Below, one piece after another: positions 19,129 to 31,393 of a DNA stretch of 64,000 nucleotides. Source of the DNA: Micromonospora sp. WMMA1363 (GTDB lineage Bacteria > Actinomycetota > Actinomycetes > Mycobacteriales > Micromonosporaceae). The stretch spans positions 987,001 to 1,051,000 of the forward strand of contig NZ_JAUALB010000001.1 of assembly GCF_030345795.1 (NCBI RefSeq). The letters are read 5' to 3'. The notes under the pieces are model-generated. The model saw only the letters and a list, made by a program, of their open reading frames with translations, did no database searches and had not been told where the DNA came from. Every line of letters begins with the position of its first letter. The stretch's first letter is position 1. The position numbers and the translations under genes are program-made.

Positions 19129-21678
19129 TCAGTCGTGGGCGATGGCGCCCAGGACGTCGATCCGGGCGGCGCGGACCGCCGGCAGGACGGCGGCCAGCAC
19201 GCCGACGACGGCGCCGAGGCCGAGCATCACGCCCATGTCGGCCCAGGGCAGCACCAGGTTGGTGATCCCCTCGTCCCGCAGCGCCTCGACCACGGCAGCA
19301 CCCAGTCCGGTGCCGACGGCCATGCCGAGCAGCGCCCCGAACACCGAGATCACCACCGCCTCGACGGTGATCATCCGCATGGTCTGCGCCCGCCGCAGCC
19401 CGATCGCCCGCAGCAGCCCCAGCTCCCGGGTGCGCTCCAGCACCGACAGCGCGAGCGTGTTGACGATGCCGAGCACCGCGATCACGATGGCCAGGGCCAG
19501 CAGAATCTGGATCATGGTGAGCAGGCCGTCGAGCTGGCCGGTCTGCTGGTCGATGAAGGCGTCCCGATCGGCCACGGACACCTCCGGGCTGTCCGCCAGC
19601 AACGCTTCCACCCGGGGCAGCACGTCGGCGGACCGGGTCCCGGGGGCGAGCTGGATGAAGCCCATGATCGGCTGCGGGACGGCGAAGTCCTCGGTGGCCT
19701 CGACCGGCAGCGTCACCGGGTCGAGGAACTCGGAATCCTCGTAGATGCCGCTGACCGTGTACGTCCGCGGTTCACCCCGAGCCAGCTGCACCGGCACCGT
19801 GGATCCGACGGTGAGGTTGCGGGACTCCGCCACGTCCGAGCTGACCAGCAGCTGGTCCGGCCCGAGCCGGCTGATGTCCCCGGCGGTGGCTTTCGCGCCG
19901 AAGACCTGCCCGAGCGTCGTCACGTCGCTGTTGGCGCCGACCCAGGTGCGTTCGTCACCGACCTGCGCCAGGTCGCCGTAGGCGCCGCCGACGACCGCCA
20001 CCCCGGGGATCTCCTCGATCTTCTCCAGCACTGCCGGGTCGTAGCTCGGCGGTCGGGGGCCACTCTGCACCCCGGCGATCACCAACTCCGCCTGGATGCT
20101 GTCCTGGGCCAGCTTGCCGATGCTGCCCTTGGCTGAGTCGAGGATCACCGTGACCCCGGTGACCAGGGCGATACCGACCATCAGGGCGGCGGCCGTGATC
20201 GCGGTTCGGCGCGGGTTGCGCCCCGAGTTCAGCCGACCCAGCTTGCCCGGCACCGACCAGGCGAAGATCGCTCCGAGCAGGCTCACCACCGGCCGGCTGA
20301 TCAGCGGGGTCAGCAGCGCCACACCGATGAAGGCGACCAGCACTCCGCCAAGGATGGTGACGAGCGTCCTGCCGCCCGCGTGCCCGCCCAGCCCGAGGAA
20401 CAGCAGCGTGGCGCCGACCGCGGTAACCGCCGTGCCGGCGACGGTGACCTTGGTCAGCGGCCGGTCCGGCGTCGCCACGTCCTGCATGGCGGCGATCGGC
20501 GGGATCCGCGCGGCTCGCAGCGCCGGCAGCAGCGCCGCCACCACGGTGATGACCAGGCCGACCGCGAACGCACCGATCACGGCCGCCGGCGGCACGGCGA
20601 TCCCGGCGAGGGCGAGACCGCCGGCGAGGTTGCCGAACAGGTACGCCAGCAGCGCGCCGACGCCGACGCCGGCGGCCAGCCCGAGCACCGAGGCGACCAG
20701 GCCGACCGCCACCGCCTCCAGCACCACCGACCCGATGATCTGCCGACGGCCGGCGCCGATGGCCCGCATCAGTGCCAGCTCACGGGTGCGCTGCGCGACG
20801 ATGATCGAAAACGTGTTGAGGATCAGGAACGTCCCCACCAGCAGCGCCACCGCGGCGAACCCGAGCAGGACCCGGTTGAAGAAGGACAAGCCCTCCTTCA
20901 GGCCCGCCGACGCGTCGGCGGAGAGCTGCTCACCGGTCTTCACCTCGAATCCGGCGCCGAGGGCGCCGGCGATGTCGTCCCGCAACTGCTCGTCCGACAC
21001 GCCGCCGGCGGCGGTGACGGTGACGTTGGTGAAAACGTCCGGCTCGCCGAGGATCAGCTGCTGCGCCACGGGTGTGGTGAACATGACCTCGTTCACGCCG
21101 CCGATGGAGTCGCGGCCTCCGCTGTAGCCAAAGATTCCGACCAGGGTGAACTCCTGCTTCGGCTTCAGCGTCAGCACGCCGACCTGCTCGCCGACGGACA
21201 CCCGGGCGGCCTTGGCCAGGGCCGCGTTGACGACGATCTCGCCGTCCGCGCGCGGTTCCCGGCCCTCGCGCAGCTGCACGAGGTCGCTCTCGCCCACCCA
21301 GTTCCCACCGAGCTGCGGCGGCCCGAACGAGGCGACGACCTTGCCGTTGCTGCCGATCATCCGTGCGCCGTCGGCGGCCACGATCCCGGTGGCCTCGGAC
21401 ACTCCGGGGACGGCCCGGACCCGCTCCACCGTCGCGGCCGGCACCGGCGCCGCCACCGGCTCGCCCTCGAACTCGCCCAGCTCCAGTCTTGGCTTCGCGG
21501 CGACGTTGACGTCCACCTCCTCGTACGCGTCGGCGAAGACCGCGTCGAAGGACCGGCCGAGGGTGTCGGTGAGCACGAACGCGCCCGAGACGAACATGAC
21601 GCCGAGCACCACCGCCAACCCGGACAGGATCAGCCGGAGCTTGCGCGCCAGCAGGCTCTTGAGGGTCGCCCGGAACAT
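19129..21678 (-). CDS. ABC transporter permease, FtsX/MacB-like, two repeated modules
   Basis: An 849-residue permease. It begins MFRATLKSLLARKLRLILSG with the first transmembrane helix, then a large outer domain. Three helices follow in each of two FtsX modules (around residues 260-430 and 700-845), each carrying a conserved turn such as LALMRAIGAGRRQIIGSV or LGLLRAIGLRRAQTMRM. Such permeases act with a LolD/MacB-type ATPase in lipoprotein or peptide export or in mechanotransmission. The ATG shares one base with the stop of the ATPase gene upstream (TGATG), so the two are co-translated. The open frame continues to 21966, but that is ATPase shadow. Confidence 0.92.
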   Translation of the reverse strand: MFRATLKSLLARKLRLILSGLAVVLGVMFVSGAFVLTDTLGRSFDAVFADAYEEVDVNVAAKPRLELGEFEGEPVAAPVPAATVERVRAVPGVSEATGIVAADGARMIGSNGKVVASFGPPQLGGNWVGESDLVQLREGREPRADGEIVVNAALAKAARVSVGEQVGVLTLKPKQEFTLVGIFGYSGGRDSIGGVNEVMFTTPVAQQLILGEPDVFTNVTVTAAGGVSDEQLRDDIAGALGAGFEVKTGEQLSADASAGLKEGLSFFNRVLLGFAAVALLVGTFLILNTFSIIVAQRTRELALMRAIGAGRRQIIGSVVLEAVAVGLVASVLGLAAGVGVGALLAYLFGNLAGGLALAGIAVPPAAVIGAFAVGLVITVVAALLPALRAARIPPIAAMQDVATPDRPLTKVTVAGTAVTAVGATLLFLGLGGHAGGRTLVTILGGVLVAFIGVALLTPLISRPVVSLLGAIFAWSVPGKLGRLNSGRNPRRTAITAAALMVGIALVTGVTVILDSAKGSIGKLAQDSIQAELVIAGVQSGPRPPSYDPAVLEKIEEIPGVAVVGGAYGDLAQVGDERTWVGANSDVTTLGQVFGAKATAGDISRLGPDQLLVSSDVAESRNLTVGSTVPVQLARGEPRTYTVSGIYEDSEFLDPVTLPVEATEDFAVPQPIMGFIQLAPGTRSADVLPRVEALLADSPEVSVADRDAFIDQQTGQLDGLLTMIQILLALAIVIAVLGIVNTLALSVLERTRELGLLRAIGLRRAQTMRMITVEAVVISVFGALLGMAVGTGLGAAVVEALRDEGITNLVLPWADMGVMLGLGAVVGVLAAVLPAVRAARIDVLGAIAHD

Positions 21679-22445
21679 CAGCCGCTCACCTCGGCCGGGG
21701 TGTCCAGCTTCTTCATGGTGTCCAGCACCGTCTCCGCGGTCGGCTCGACCAGCTCGGACACGATCTGGCCGTCGGCGAGGAACACCACCCGGTCGGCGTA
21801 CGCGGCGGCGGTCGGATCGTGGGTGACCATGACGATGGTCTGCCCGTGCTCCCGGACCGACGACCGAAGGAAGTTCAGCACCTCGGCGCCGGAGCGCGAG
21901 TCGAGGTTGCCGGTCGGCTCGTCGGCGAAGATCACATCCGGTCGGCTGACCAGGGCGCGGGCGCACGCCACCCGCTGCTGCTGCCCGCCGGACAACTGCG
22001 CCGGGCGGTGTCCCAGCCGATCCTGCAGGCCGACCGTGGCGATCACCGTGTCGTACCAGGCCGGGTCCGGCTTGCGGCCGGCGATCGACAGCGGTAGCAG
22101 GACGTTCTCCTTGGCGGTCAGCGTCGGCAGCAGATTGAACTGCTGGAAGATGAACCCGACCTTGTCGCGGCGCAGCTTCGTCAGCCCCGCGTCGCCCAGG
22201 CCGGTGACCGTGGTGTCGCCGATCGACACCGCCCCCCGGGTCACCGAGTCCAGTCCCGCCAGGCAGTGCATCAGCGTCGACTTGCCCGACCCGGACGGGC
22301 CCATGATCGCGGTGAACCGCCCCCGCTCGAACTCGCAGGTGACCCTACGCAGGGCGATCACCTGCGCCTCACCGCTGCCGTATACCTTCCACACGTCGCT
22401 CGCGCGGGCCGCGGCCTGCGCCTGACGGCCTACCGTCGCGGTCAC
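21678..22445 (-). CDS. ABC transporter ATP-binding protein, MacB/LolD type
   Basis: A 255-residue ATPase. Walker A is MGPSGSGKSTLMHCLAGLD, the signature is LSGGQQQRVACARALVSRPD, and Walker B is VIFADEPTGNLDS, the TGNLD form typical of LolD/MacB/FtsE ATPases. GTG 22445 is chosen over the longer frame (to 22508) because GAGGGAGA lies just upstream. It forms a two-gene operon with the permease downstream. The nearby orphan response regulator could control it, since regulator-ABC exporter clusters of this kind are common in Gram-positive bacteria. Confidence 0.92.
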   Translation of the reverse strand: MTATVGRQAQAAARASDVWKVYGSGEAQVIALRRVTCEFERGRFTAIMGPSGSGKSTLMHCLAGLDSVTRGAVSIGDTTVTGLGDAGLTKLRRDKVGFIFQQFNLLPTLTAKENVLLPLSIAGRKPDPAWYDTVIATVGLQDRLGHRPAQLSGGQQQRVACARALVSRPDVIFADEPTGNLDSRSGAEVLNFLRSSVREHGQTIVMVTHDPTAAAYADRVVFLADGQIVSELVEPTAETVLDTMKKLDTPAEVSG

Positions 22446-22780
22446 GTCATCTCCCTCTCGTCGTCCGAAAGCACGCACCGCCCCCGTCGGTCCGGCGCGT
22501 AGTCCCATCTTCGGCGCTGTCCGGGGCGCCTCCGTCCGACTCCGGGTGGAGCCGGGACGGATTTCGTGCTGCGGGTCCCCCCGACCGGCACTCAGGGTTG
22601 CCCCTGATCCACCGATCGGTCGAACCGGTTTCCGGCTGACGGGACCGATCCTGAACGGTGACGCCGCGTGAGGGTCAACCCAGGCGCGCCGTCGATGGTC
22701 ACGGTAGGTGGCGAACGCAACGGCCCCACCAGGTCGGCGCGTCGCAGCGGGTACGCCGCGGCGACACCCCCGGACGTCCG
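22446..22780. promoter_or_regulatory. Leader of the ABC exporter operon
   Basis: 335 bases between the response-regulator stop and the ATPase start, both on the minus strand. It must hold the exporter promoter. Sequence around 22600-22660 has short inverted stretches (ACCGATCGGTCGAACCGG), but I cannot assign a box with confidence. Confidence 0.4.
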
Positions 22781-22793
22781 CTACGTCCGGGGG
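22767..22793 (-). terminator. Perfect 10-bp stem-loop over the response-regulator stop codon
   Basis: CCCCCGGACG at 22767-22776 and CGTCCGGGGG at 22784-22793 pair perfectly around a seven-base loop. The stop codon of the regulator (22781-22783) lies inside the loop. There is no U-tract, as is usual for actinomycete terminators. It probably separates the regulator transcript from the ABC exporter. Confidence 0.65.
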
Positions 22794-23512
22794 CGGACCA
22801 GGCCCGACTCGTACGCGAGCACGACCGCCTGCACCCGGTCGCGCAGACCGAGTTTGGCCAGCACGTGACCGACGTGCGTCTTGACGGTGGTCTCGCTCAC
22901 CGACAACGCCCGGGCTATCTCGGCATTGGACAGGCCACGGGCGACCTGCACCAGCACCTCCCGCTCCCGATCGGTCAACGGGTCGAGTAGCCGTGGTGGC
23001 GTCGCCGCCGGGTCCGGCAGCAGGTTGGCGAAGCGGTCGAGCAGCCGGTTGAGGATCCGTGGCGCCACCACCGCGTCCCCGGCGGCGACCGACCGGATGG
23101 CCGCCACCAGGTCCGCCGACGGCACGTCCTTGGCCAGGAACCCGCGCGCCCCGGCTCGCAGCGCGCCCACCACATACTCGTCGAGGTCGAACGTGGTGAG
23201 GATCAGCACCCGCACCGGCAGTCGCGACTCGACGATGGCGCGGGTCGCCGCCACCCCGTCCAGGCGTGGCATCCGCACGTCCATCAGCACCACGTCGGGC
23301 AGCAGCCGGCGGGACAGCTCCACCGCCTCCGCGCCATCACCGGCCTCGGCGACCACGTCGAAGTCCTCCTCGGCGCCGAGCACCATCCGAAACCCGGTGC
23401 GCAGCAGCGGCTGGTCATCGACGATCAGGATGCGTACCGGCTGCCGCGCCGCCACCACGCTGGCCTGCCGCAGCGATTCCGGGTCACCGGGTCGCGCGCC
23501 GTGGGCGGTCAC
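22781..23512 (-). CDS. Orphan NarL/LuxR-type response regulator
   Basis: A 243-residue two-component regulator. The receiver domain runs from VRILIVDDQPLLRTGF (acidic pocket) through VVLMDVRMPRLDG (phospho-acceptor Asp) and LTTFDLDEYVVGAL to the switch Lys in FLAKD. The C-terminal LuxR HTH is LTDREREVLVQVARGLSNAE. GTG 23512 overlaps the stop of the upstream nuclease gene (GTGA), so translation is coupled. The longer frame to 23704 is shadow of the nuclease gene. No histidine kinase lies anywhere in the window. It precedes the ABC exporter, a plausible target. Confidence 0.9.
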   Translation of the reverse strand: MTAHGARPGDPESLRQASVVAARQPVRILIVDDQPLLRTGFRMVLGAEEDFDVVAEAGDGAEAVELSRRLLPDVVLMDVRMPRLDGVAATRAIVESRLPVRVLILTTFDLDEYVVGALRAGARGFLAKDVPSADLVAAIRSVAAGDAVVAPRILNRLLDRFANLLPDPAATPPRLLDPLTDREREVLVQVARGLSNAEIARALSVSETTVKTHVGHVLAKLGLRDRVQAVVLAYESGLVRPRT

Positions 23513-24423
23513 TCGTCCGCGCCGGGCGGCGCCGGAAGCGATCGGGAGTCGGGCAGCGGATCGGCTGCGGCCGGCTGGGCCGGGAACGGTGGCGGTGTGC
23601 CACCGAAACTGGGACACAGCGCCTGGTGACTGCACCAGTCGCAGAGTCGGCTCGGCCGCGGGCGGAAATCCTGCGCGGCGGTGGCGGCCTCGATCGCCCG
23701 CCACAGCGCCACCACCGTGCGTTCGAAGCGCACCAGCTCGTCGGCGTCCGGCGCGTAGTCACAGATCTCGGCGTCCTTCAGATACAGCAGGCGCAGCACC
23801 CGGGGCACCACCCCACGGGTGCGCCACAGCACCAGCGCGTAGAACTTCAGCTGGAACAACGCCCGTGCCTCGAACGCCTCCCGCGGTGCGCCGCCGGTCT
23901 TGTAGTCGACCACCCGCAGCGCGCCGTCCGGCGCCACGTCCAGCCGGTCCAGGTAGCCGCGGATCAGCAGCTCCTCGTCCACCACCGCGGAAACCAGGCT
24001 CTCCCGCTCGGCCGGCTCCAGCCGGCGCGGATCCTCCACCGTGAAATAGCCCTCCAACAGGCCCGCGGCGGAGCGGAGAAACGCCGACCGGGCCCCATCG
24101 TCACCGTCGGTGAACAGCTCGGCCAACTCCGACTGCTCGGTGACCAACCGCTCCCACTGCGGGGCGACGAGGTCACCCGCCGCGGTCGGAGTGCGCCCCG
24201 CGGCCGGAAGGTCGAACAGCCGTTCCAGGACCGCGTGAACCAGGGTGCCGCGTGCCTGCTCCACGGTGGGCCGCTCCGGCAGCCGGTCGATGCTGCGGAA
24301 CCGGTAGAGCAGCGGGCAGGTCTTGAAGTCCGCCGCACGCGACGGGGACAGCGAGGCCCGCACCGTGGCCGGCACCTCCGCCGCGAGCCGGGGCTGCTGG
24401 GTCGTCACCGGATCCGCCGTCAT
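23509..24423 (-). CDS. RecB-like PD-(D/E)XK exonuclease with Fe-S cysteines
   Basis: A 304-residue nuclease of the Cas4/AddB/RecB-C group. The N-terminus has SRAADFKTCPLLYRFRSIDR, the usual first Cys. The core has GTLVHAVLERLF, DEELLIRGYLDRLDVAP and LRVVDYKTGG, giving the metal-binding Asp and Lys. The C-terminal CDWCSHQALCP supplies three more Cys for a 4Fe-4S cluster. It lacks a helicase domain. This gene commonly heads the actinobacterial M50-trmI-proteasome row, as here. The ATG follows TACCCT (24432-24437, minus strand) by eight bases. A DNA-repair role is likely but unproven. Confidence 0.9.
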   Translation of the reverse strand: MTADPVTTQQPRLAAEVPATVRASLSPSRAADFKTCPLLYRFRSIDRLPERPTVEQARGTLVHAVLERLFDLPAAGRTPTAAGDLVAPQWERLVTEQSELAELFTDGDDGARSAFLRSAAGLLEGYFTVEDPRRLEPAERESLVSAVVDEELLIRGYLDRLDVAPDGALRVVDYKTGGAPREAFEARALFQLKFYALVLWRTRGVVPRVLRLLYLKDAEICDYAPDADELVRFERTVVALWRAIEAATAAQDFRPRPSRLCDWCSHQALCPSFGGTPPPFPAQPAAADPLPDSRSLPAPPGADE

Positions 24424-24506
24424 GTCCGGAAAGGGTAGGGCACCGGTACGACAGCGGCACCGTCGCCGCTCCGGTGCATGATCCGCGCCGCGTAGCATCG
24501 TGGGCG
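24424..24506. promoter_or_regulatory. Divergent leaderless promoters, nuclease and M50 genes
   Basis: Two -10-like boxes face outward: AGGGTA at 24432-24437 (TACCCT on the minus strand, eight bases before the nuclease ATG) and TAGCAT at 24493-24498 (eight bases before ATG 24507). Both leave no room for a ribosome site, so both transcripts are probably leaderless. Confidence 0.6.
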
Positions 24507-26647
<2,141 letters not shown>

Positions 26648-26725
26648 CGGCGGAGCGGGGCGGCTGGGAATGACGGGACACACGCCGGTCGAGGTGGGCC
26701 GGTGGCGCGACTGCGGGGAGGCGGT

Positions 26726-27298
26726 ATGAGCCGGCCGGGCTTCGGCGGCGGCGACCTGCCGGCGGTGTTCCCGGACTGGTCGCCGTACCAGGACCTCGAG
26801 TCGGCGGCGCGGGCCTACCTACGCGACCCGGACGTGGCCCTCGAAGCGCTCGGCGGCGTGCTCCGCGGTGCGTCCGTGCTCGGATTCACCCTGGAGCGCT
26901 TCGTCAACGAGGTCAACGGCGTCTGGCAGGAGGTCGTCGTCTGCGACGGCAGTCGACTGATCCTCTGGCACGGCGAGGACGTCCCGCCCGGCGAGGGCCC
27001 GGCCGGCTCGATGACCTCGTCGCTGCGGGTCGTGCCGGTCTCCACGGTCACCGAGTTGGGCTGCCGGCGTCGGCTCACGCGCACCGACGACGGCGCCGTC
27101 CGCGTCGACAGCATCGACGTCTACCTGCTGCTCTCCTCGCTGGACGAGGCTCCGTCCAGCGAGGAGGCGGCGGGTGCGCCGCGGCATGACGCGTTGCGCT
27201 TCGGCAAGACCCTCGACGACGGCGGCGCCGGTCAGATCGCCCGGCTGGAGGAGTTCGCCCGGCTGGTCGCGTCGGTCACCGGCCGACCGGTGCTGTGA
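26726..27298 (+). CDS. Conserved hypothetical protein in the proteasome locus
   Basis: A 190-residue soluble protein with no motif I can name. It has a structured core (LEALGGVLRGASVLGFTLER, then VVVCDGSRLILWHGEDV) followed by a polar segment, YLLLSSLDEAPSSEEAAGA. GGGGAGG lies four bases before ATG 26726, which supports that start over the upstream frame. It sits between trmI and the convergent ferredoxin gene. The well-formed ribosome site and codon pattern say it is expressed; the function is unknown. Confidence 0.72.
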   Translation: MSRPGFGGGDLPAVFPDWSPYQDLESAARAYLRDPDVALEALGGVLRGASVLGFTLERFVNEVNGVWQEVVVCDGSRLILWHGEDVPPGEGPAGSMTSSLRVVPVSTVTELGCRRRLTRTDDGAVRVDSIDVYLLLSSLDEAPSSEEAAGAPRHDALRFGKTLDDGGAGQIARLEEFARLVASVTGRPVL

Positions 27299-27365
27299 GG
27301 CGGGCCGTCGCGCGGACGGCGGCGGGGCGGACCGCTGGCCCACCGGCCGCGGGACGCCGCCGGCG

Positions 27366-27674
27366 TCAGGCCTCGGCCTCCGGGCCGGCCACCTCGGCGC
27401 CGTCGCTGCCGCGCACCACGTGGATGCACTCGCCCGGGCACTCCTTCGCCGAGTCGATCACCTCGAGCTGGAGGTGATCCGGCACATCCACCCGGCCGCC
27501 CGGGGTTTGCACGAGCTCACCGTCGGGGCCCTTGACGTACGCGAGACCGTCGATGTCGAACTCGAAGACCTCCGGCGCGTACTGGACGCACAGCCCGTCG
27601 CCCGTGCACAGGTCCTGATCCACCCAGACCTGTAGCTGGTCCGTCGCGACGTCGGCCACCGGTGTACCCCCCAT
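27366..27674 (-). CDS. Small ferredoxin, probably [3Fe-4S] type
   Basis: A 102-residue acidic ferredoxin. The first cluster segment is DQDLCTGDGLCVQYAPEVF, where Asp stands in for the second Cys of a 4Fe site, and the last is KECPGECIHV. This spacing is that of single-cluster actinobacterial ferredoxins that feed electrons to cytochromes P450 and related enzymes. ATG 27674 is preceded by AGGAG; GTG 27689 is an alternative. No P450 lies nearby. The gene is convergent with the upstream hypothetical gene and divergent from arc, a recurrent position beside the proteasome ATPase. Confidence 0.87.
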   Translation of the reverse strand: MGGTPVADVATDQLQVWVDQDLCTGDGLCVQYAPEVFEFDIDGLAYVKGPDGELVQTPGGRVDVPDHLQLEVIDSAKECPGECIHVVRGSDGAEVAGPEAEA

Positions 27675-27837
27675 GTTCTCCTGTCCCACGCCTTGACGGT
27701 ACCCGAACGCCCCGGACCGGCTCGGGTGCCCGCCTTCGCGATCAAGGTTCGGTGACGAGGGCGTTGCGTGGGACCGAATCGGGCTCATAGCGGCTAGTGT
27801 TAGGGCAGAACGTTCAAGCCCCCCGGGGAGGTGGGAC

Positions 27838-29619
27838 GTGGCACGCAGCGACGACGCGGACTCGCGCGCCGCACGGTGGGAGAAGGAGGCCCACGATCTC
27901 TCCACGCAGGTCGCGTTCCTGCAAGAGGAACTCGCTCTGGTGCGGCGCAAGTTGACCGAAAGCCCCCGACACGTCCGGCAGCTCGAGGAGCGGCTGGCGG
28001 CCACCCAGGCTCAGTTGGCGCGGCTGACCGAGAACAACGACCGGCTCGTGAGCACCTTGAAGGAGGCTCGCGCGCAGATTGTGACGCTCAAGGAGGAGAT
28101 CGACCGCCTCGCTCAGCCGCCGAGTGGCTATGGGATCTTCCTCGCGCGGCACGACGACGGCACGGTGGACGTGTTCACCGGTGGCCGCAAGCTCCGGGTG
28201 GCCGTCTCGCCCTCGCTGGACGCGGGTGAGCTCAGTCGCGGGCAGGAGGTACTGCTCAACGACGCGCTCAACATCGTCGACGCGTTCGGTTACGAGCGGG
28301 TCGGCGAGGTCGTGATGCTCAAGGAGGTGCTCGCCGGACCCGGCGGCGCCCCGGGTGACCGTGCCCTGGTGGTGTCCCACTCCGACGAGGAGCGCGTCGT
28401 GCACCTCGCGGAGGCCCTGATCGGCAGCCCGATAAGAGCCGGCGACTCGCTCATGATCGAGCCCCGGTCGGCGTACGCGTACGAGCGGATTCCCAAGAGC
28501 GAGGTCGAGGAGCTGGTTCTCGAGGAGGTGCCCGACGTCGACTACACCGACATCGGTGGCCTCCACACGCAGATCGAGCAGATCCGAGATGCGGTGGAGT
28601 TGCCGTTCCTGCACGCCGACCTGTTCCGCGAGCACCAGCTCCGCCCGCCGAAGGGCATCCTGCTGTACGGCCCGCCCGGCTGCGGCAAGACGCTCATCGC
28701 CAAGGCGGTGGCGAACTCACTGGCCAAGAAGATCGCCGAGCGGCGCGGCGAGGAGAAGCACACCAGCTACTTCCTCAACATCAAGGGCCCGGAGCTGCTC
28801 AACAAGTACGTCGGCGAGACCGAGCGGCACATCCGGCTGGTGTTCCAGCGGGCTCGGGAGAAGGCGGGTGAGGGCACGCCGGTCATCGTGTTCTTCGATG
28901 AGATGGACTCGGTCTTCCGTACCCGCGGTTCCGGCGTCTCCTCCGACGTGGAGAACACGATCGTCCCGCAGCTGCTCAGCGAGATCGACGGCGTCGAGGG
29001 TCTGGAGAACGTCATCGTCATCGGCGCCTCCAACCGGGAGGACATGATCGATCCGGCGATTCTGCGTCCCGGTCGGCTCGACGTGAAGATAAAGATCGAG
29101 CGGCCGGACGCCGAGGCGGCCAAGGACATCTTCTCCAAGTACATCCTCCCCGGGCTTCCCCTGCACCCGGACGACCTGACCGAGCACGGCGGTGACCCGC
29201 AGGCCACGGTGGCTGCCATGATCGACGCGGTGGTCCTGCGGATGTACTCGGAGACCGAGGAGAACCGCTTCCTCGAGGTCACGTACGCCAACGGGGACAA
29301 GGAAGTCCTCTACTTCAAGGATTTCAACTCCGGCGCGATGATTCAGAACATCGTCGACCGGGGCAAGAAGATGGCCATCAAGGAGTTCCTCACCTCCGGC
29401 CGCAAGGGTATGCGCCTGCAGCACCTCCTCGACGCCTGTGTCGACGAGTTCCGGGAGAACGAGGACCTGCCCAACACCACCAATCCCGACGACTGGGCGC
29501 GAATCTCCGGCAAGAAGGGCGAGCGGATCGTCTACATCCGCACGCTCGTCTCCGGCGGCAAGGGCGCCGAGGCGGGCCGGTCCATCGAGACCGCCAGCAA
29601 CACCGGTCAGTACCTCTGA
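27838..29619 (+). CDS. arc: Proteasome-associated AAA ATPase ARC (Mpa)
   Basis: A 593-residue unfoldase that recognises Pup and feeds pupylated proteins into the 20S core. Residues about 10-85 form the coiled coil that binds Pup ([17 protein letters not shown]). Two OB domains follow. The AAA module has Walker [14 protein letters not shown] near residue 279 and Walker [13 protein letters not shown] near 353. The C-terminus ends GQYL, the docking tail that opens the 20S gate. GTG 27838 follows GGGGAGG. TAGTGT at 27795-27800 is a likely -10 box. Confidence 0.97.
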   Translation: MARSDDADSRAARWEKEAHDLSTQVAFLQEELALVRRKLTESPRHVRQLEERLAATQAQLARLTENNDRLVSTLKEARAQIVTLKEEIDRLAQPPSGYGIFLARHDDGTVDVFTGGRKLRVAVSPSLDAGELSRGQEVLLNDALNIVDAFGYERVGEVVMLKEVLAGPGGAPGDRALVVSHSDEERVVHLAEALIGSPIRAGDSLMIEPRSAYAYERIPKSEVEELVLEEVPDVDYTDIGGLHTQIEQIRDAVELPFLHADLFREHQLRPPKGILLYGPPGCGKTLIAKAVANSLAKKIAERRGEEKHTSYFLNIKGPELLNKYVGETERHIRLVFQRAREKAGEGTPVIVFFDEMDSVFRTRGSGVSSDVENTIVPQLLSEIDGVEGLENVIVIGASNREDMIDPAILRPGRLDVKIKIERPDAEAAKDIFSKYILPGLPLHPDDLTEHGGDPQATVAAMIDAVVLRMYSETEENRFLEVTYANGDKEVLYFKDFNSGAMIQNIVDRGKKMAIKEFLTSGRKGMRLQHLLDACVDEFRENEDLPNTTNPDDWARISGKKGERIVYIRTLVSGGKGAEAGRSIETASNTGQYL

Positions 29620-29759
29620 CCGTCGGCGGCGGGGCCCGGGCGCGGAGAGCGACCGGGCCCCGCCGCCCTCCGGCGCGCCGGACGGGCGCGTCACCATCGG
29701 TCGTCACCCCGACTACGCTCGACAGCGGGACCGGTCGGGCGAGCGAAGCAGGTAGGTCG

Positions 29760-31277
29760 ATGAGCGTTAGACGGATCATGGGCACCGAGGTCGAGTACGG
29801 CATCTCCGTGCCCGGCCAGGCTGGTGCCAATCCCATGGTCACCTCCTCCCAGGTGGTCAACGCCTACGGGGCGCGCCCGGAACTCAACCGTGGCGGCCGG
29901 GCCCGGTGGGACTACGAGGAGGAGTCACCGCTGCGGGACGCGCGTGGCTTCACCTACTCCGGTGCCGCCTACGACCCCGCGGAGGCCCTCGCCGACGAGG
30001 ACCTGGGCCTGGCCAATGTGATACTCACCAACGGCGCGCGACTCTACGTCGACCACGCCCACCCGGAGTACTCCACCCCGGAGGTCACCAACCCTCGCGA
30101 TCTGGTGCGCTGGGACAAGGCCGGTGAGCGGGTGATGGCCGAGGCCGCGCGGCGCGCCGCCACCATCCCCGGCACCCATCCCATCCACCTGTACAAGAAC
30201 AACACCGACAACAAGGGCGCCAGCTACGGCGCTCACGAGAACTACCTGATGCGGCGGCAGACCCCGTTCGCCGACATCGTCGCGTATCTGACCCCGTTTT
30301 TCGTTACCCGGCAGATCGTCTCCGGCGCCGGCCGGGTCGGCATCGGTCAGGACGGCGGGGGAAGTGGCTTCCAGATCTCCCAGCGTGCCGACTTCTTCGA
30401 GGTCGAGGTGGGCCTGGAGACCACCCTCAAGCGGCCCATCATCAACACCCGGGACGAGCCGCACGCCGACGCCGACAAGTACCGACGGCTGCACGTGATC
30501 ATCGGTGACGCCAACCTGTCGGAGATCTCGACGTACTTGAAGGTCGGCACGACCGCGCTGATCCTTACCATGATCGAGGAGAAGGCCCTCGGCCCCGACC
30601 TCGGCATCGCCGATCCGGTCAGCGAACTGCGTGCGGTCAGTCACGACCCGTCGCTCACCCACCTGATGCGGCTGCGTGACGGGCGGCGGCTCACCGCCCT
30701 CGACGTGCAGTGGGCCTACTACGAGCGGGTGCGTTCCTTCGTGGACGAACGGTTCGGTGCCGACGCCGACGAGCAGACCGCCGATGTGCTGAACCGTTGG
30801 GAGAGCGTCCTGGACCGGCTCGGCCGGGACGCCATGCTTTGCGCCGACGAGCTCGACTGGGTGGCCAAGCTGCGGCTGCTGGAGGGCTACCGGGAGCGGG
30901 AGAAGCTCGGCTGGGGATCGCACAAACTGCAACTGGTCGACCTTCAGTATTCGGACGTCCGCCCGGAGAAGGGGCTCTACCACCGGTTGGTCTCCCGGGG
31001 TGCGATGAAGACGCTCCTACCGCAGGAGCAGACCCAAACCGCGATGACCGAGCCACCGGAGGACACCCGCGCCTACTTCCGGGGCCGCTGCCTCGCCCAG
31101 TACGCCTCCGAGGTGGTCGCCGCCAGTTGGGACTCGGTCATCTTCGACGTCGGCCGTGAGTCGCTGGTGCGGGTGCCGATGATGGAGCCGGAACGCGGTA
31201 CCCGTACGCACGTCGGCGCGCTCTTCGACCGCTGTGAGAGCGCGAAGGATCTGCTGGAGACCCTGACCGGCGGCTGA
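29760..31277 (+). CDS. dop: Pup deamidase/depupylase Dop
   Basis: A 505-residue carboxylate-amine-ligase-fold enzyme that removes Pup from tagged proteins and, in lineages with Pup-Gln, deamidates Pup. The opening [12 protein letters not shown] holds the metal-binding Glu pair. The catalytic Asp is in [14 protein letters not shown] (residue 98). The Dop-specific loop near residues 40-75 is present. Because Pup here already ends in Glu, the deamidase step should be unnecessary and depupylation is the likely main role. It lies 140 bases after arc; TACGCT near 29711 may be its own -10 box. Confidence 0.97.
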   Translation: MSVRRIMGTEVEYGISVPGQAGANPMVTSSQVVNAYGARPELNRGGRARWDYEEESPLRDARGFTYSGAAYDPAEALADEDLGLANVILTNGARLYVDHAHPEYSTPEVTNPRDLVRWDKAGERVMAEAARRAATIPGTHPIHLYKNNTDNKGASYGAHENYLMRRQTPFADIVAYLTPFFVTRQIVSGAGRVGIGQDGGGSGFQISQRADFFEVEVGLETTLKRPIINTRDEPHADADKYRRLHVIIGDANLSEISTYLKVGTTALILTMIEEKALGPDLGIADPVSELRAVSHDPSLTHLMRLRDGRRLTALDVQWAYYERVRSFVDERFGADADEQTADVLNRWESVLDRLGRDAMLCADELDWVAKLRLLEGYREREKLGWGSHKLQLVDLQYSDVRPEKGLYHRLVSRGAMKTLLPQEQTQTAMTEPPEDTRAYFRGRCLAQYASEVVAASWDSVIFDVGRESLVRVPMMEPERGTRTHVGALFDRCESAKDLLETLTGG

Positions 31278-31393
31278 GCCGTCCACCACCGGGTGAGGCG
31301 GAAGGCCTGTCGTGTGCCGCGAGCGGGCGCGCGGCGGGCTTTGGTCGCCTGCGCGAGGTAAGTTCGTCGCAGACGATCGTGGAGGAGGCAGCC

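Noticed and set aside
20380..22425. A 681-codon plus-strand open frame
   Set aside because: It mirrors the ABC permease and ATPase genes, which carry full motifs on the minus strand.
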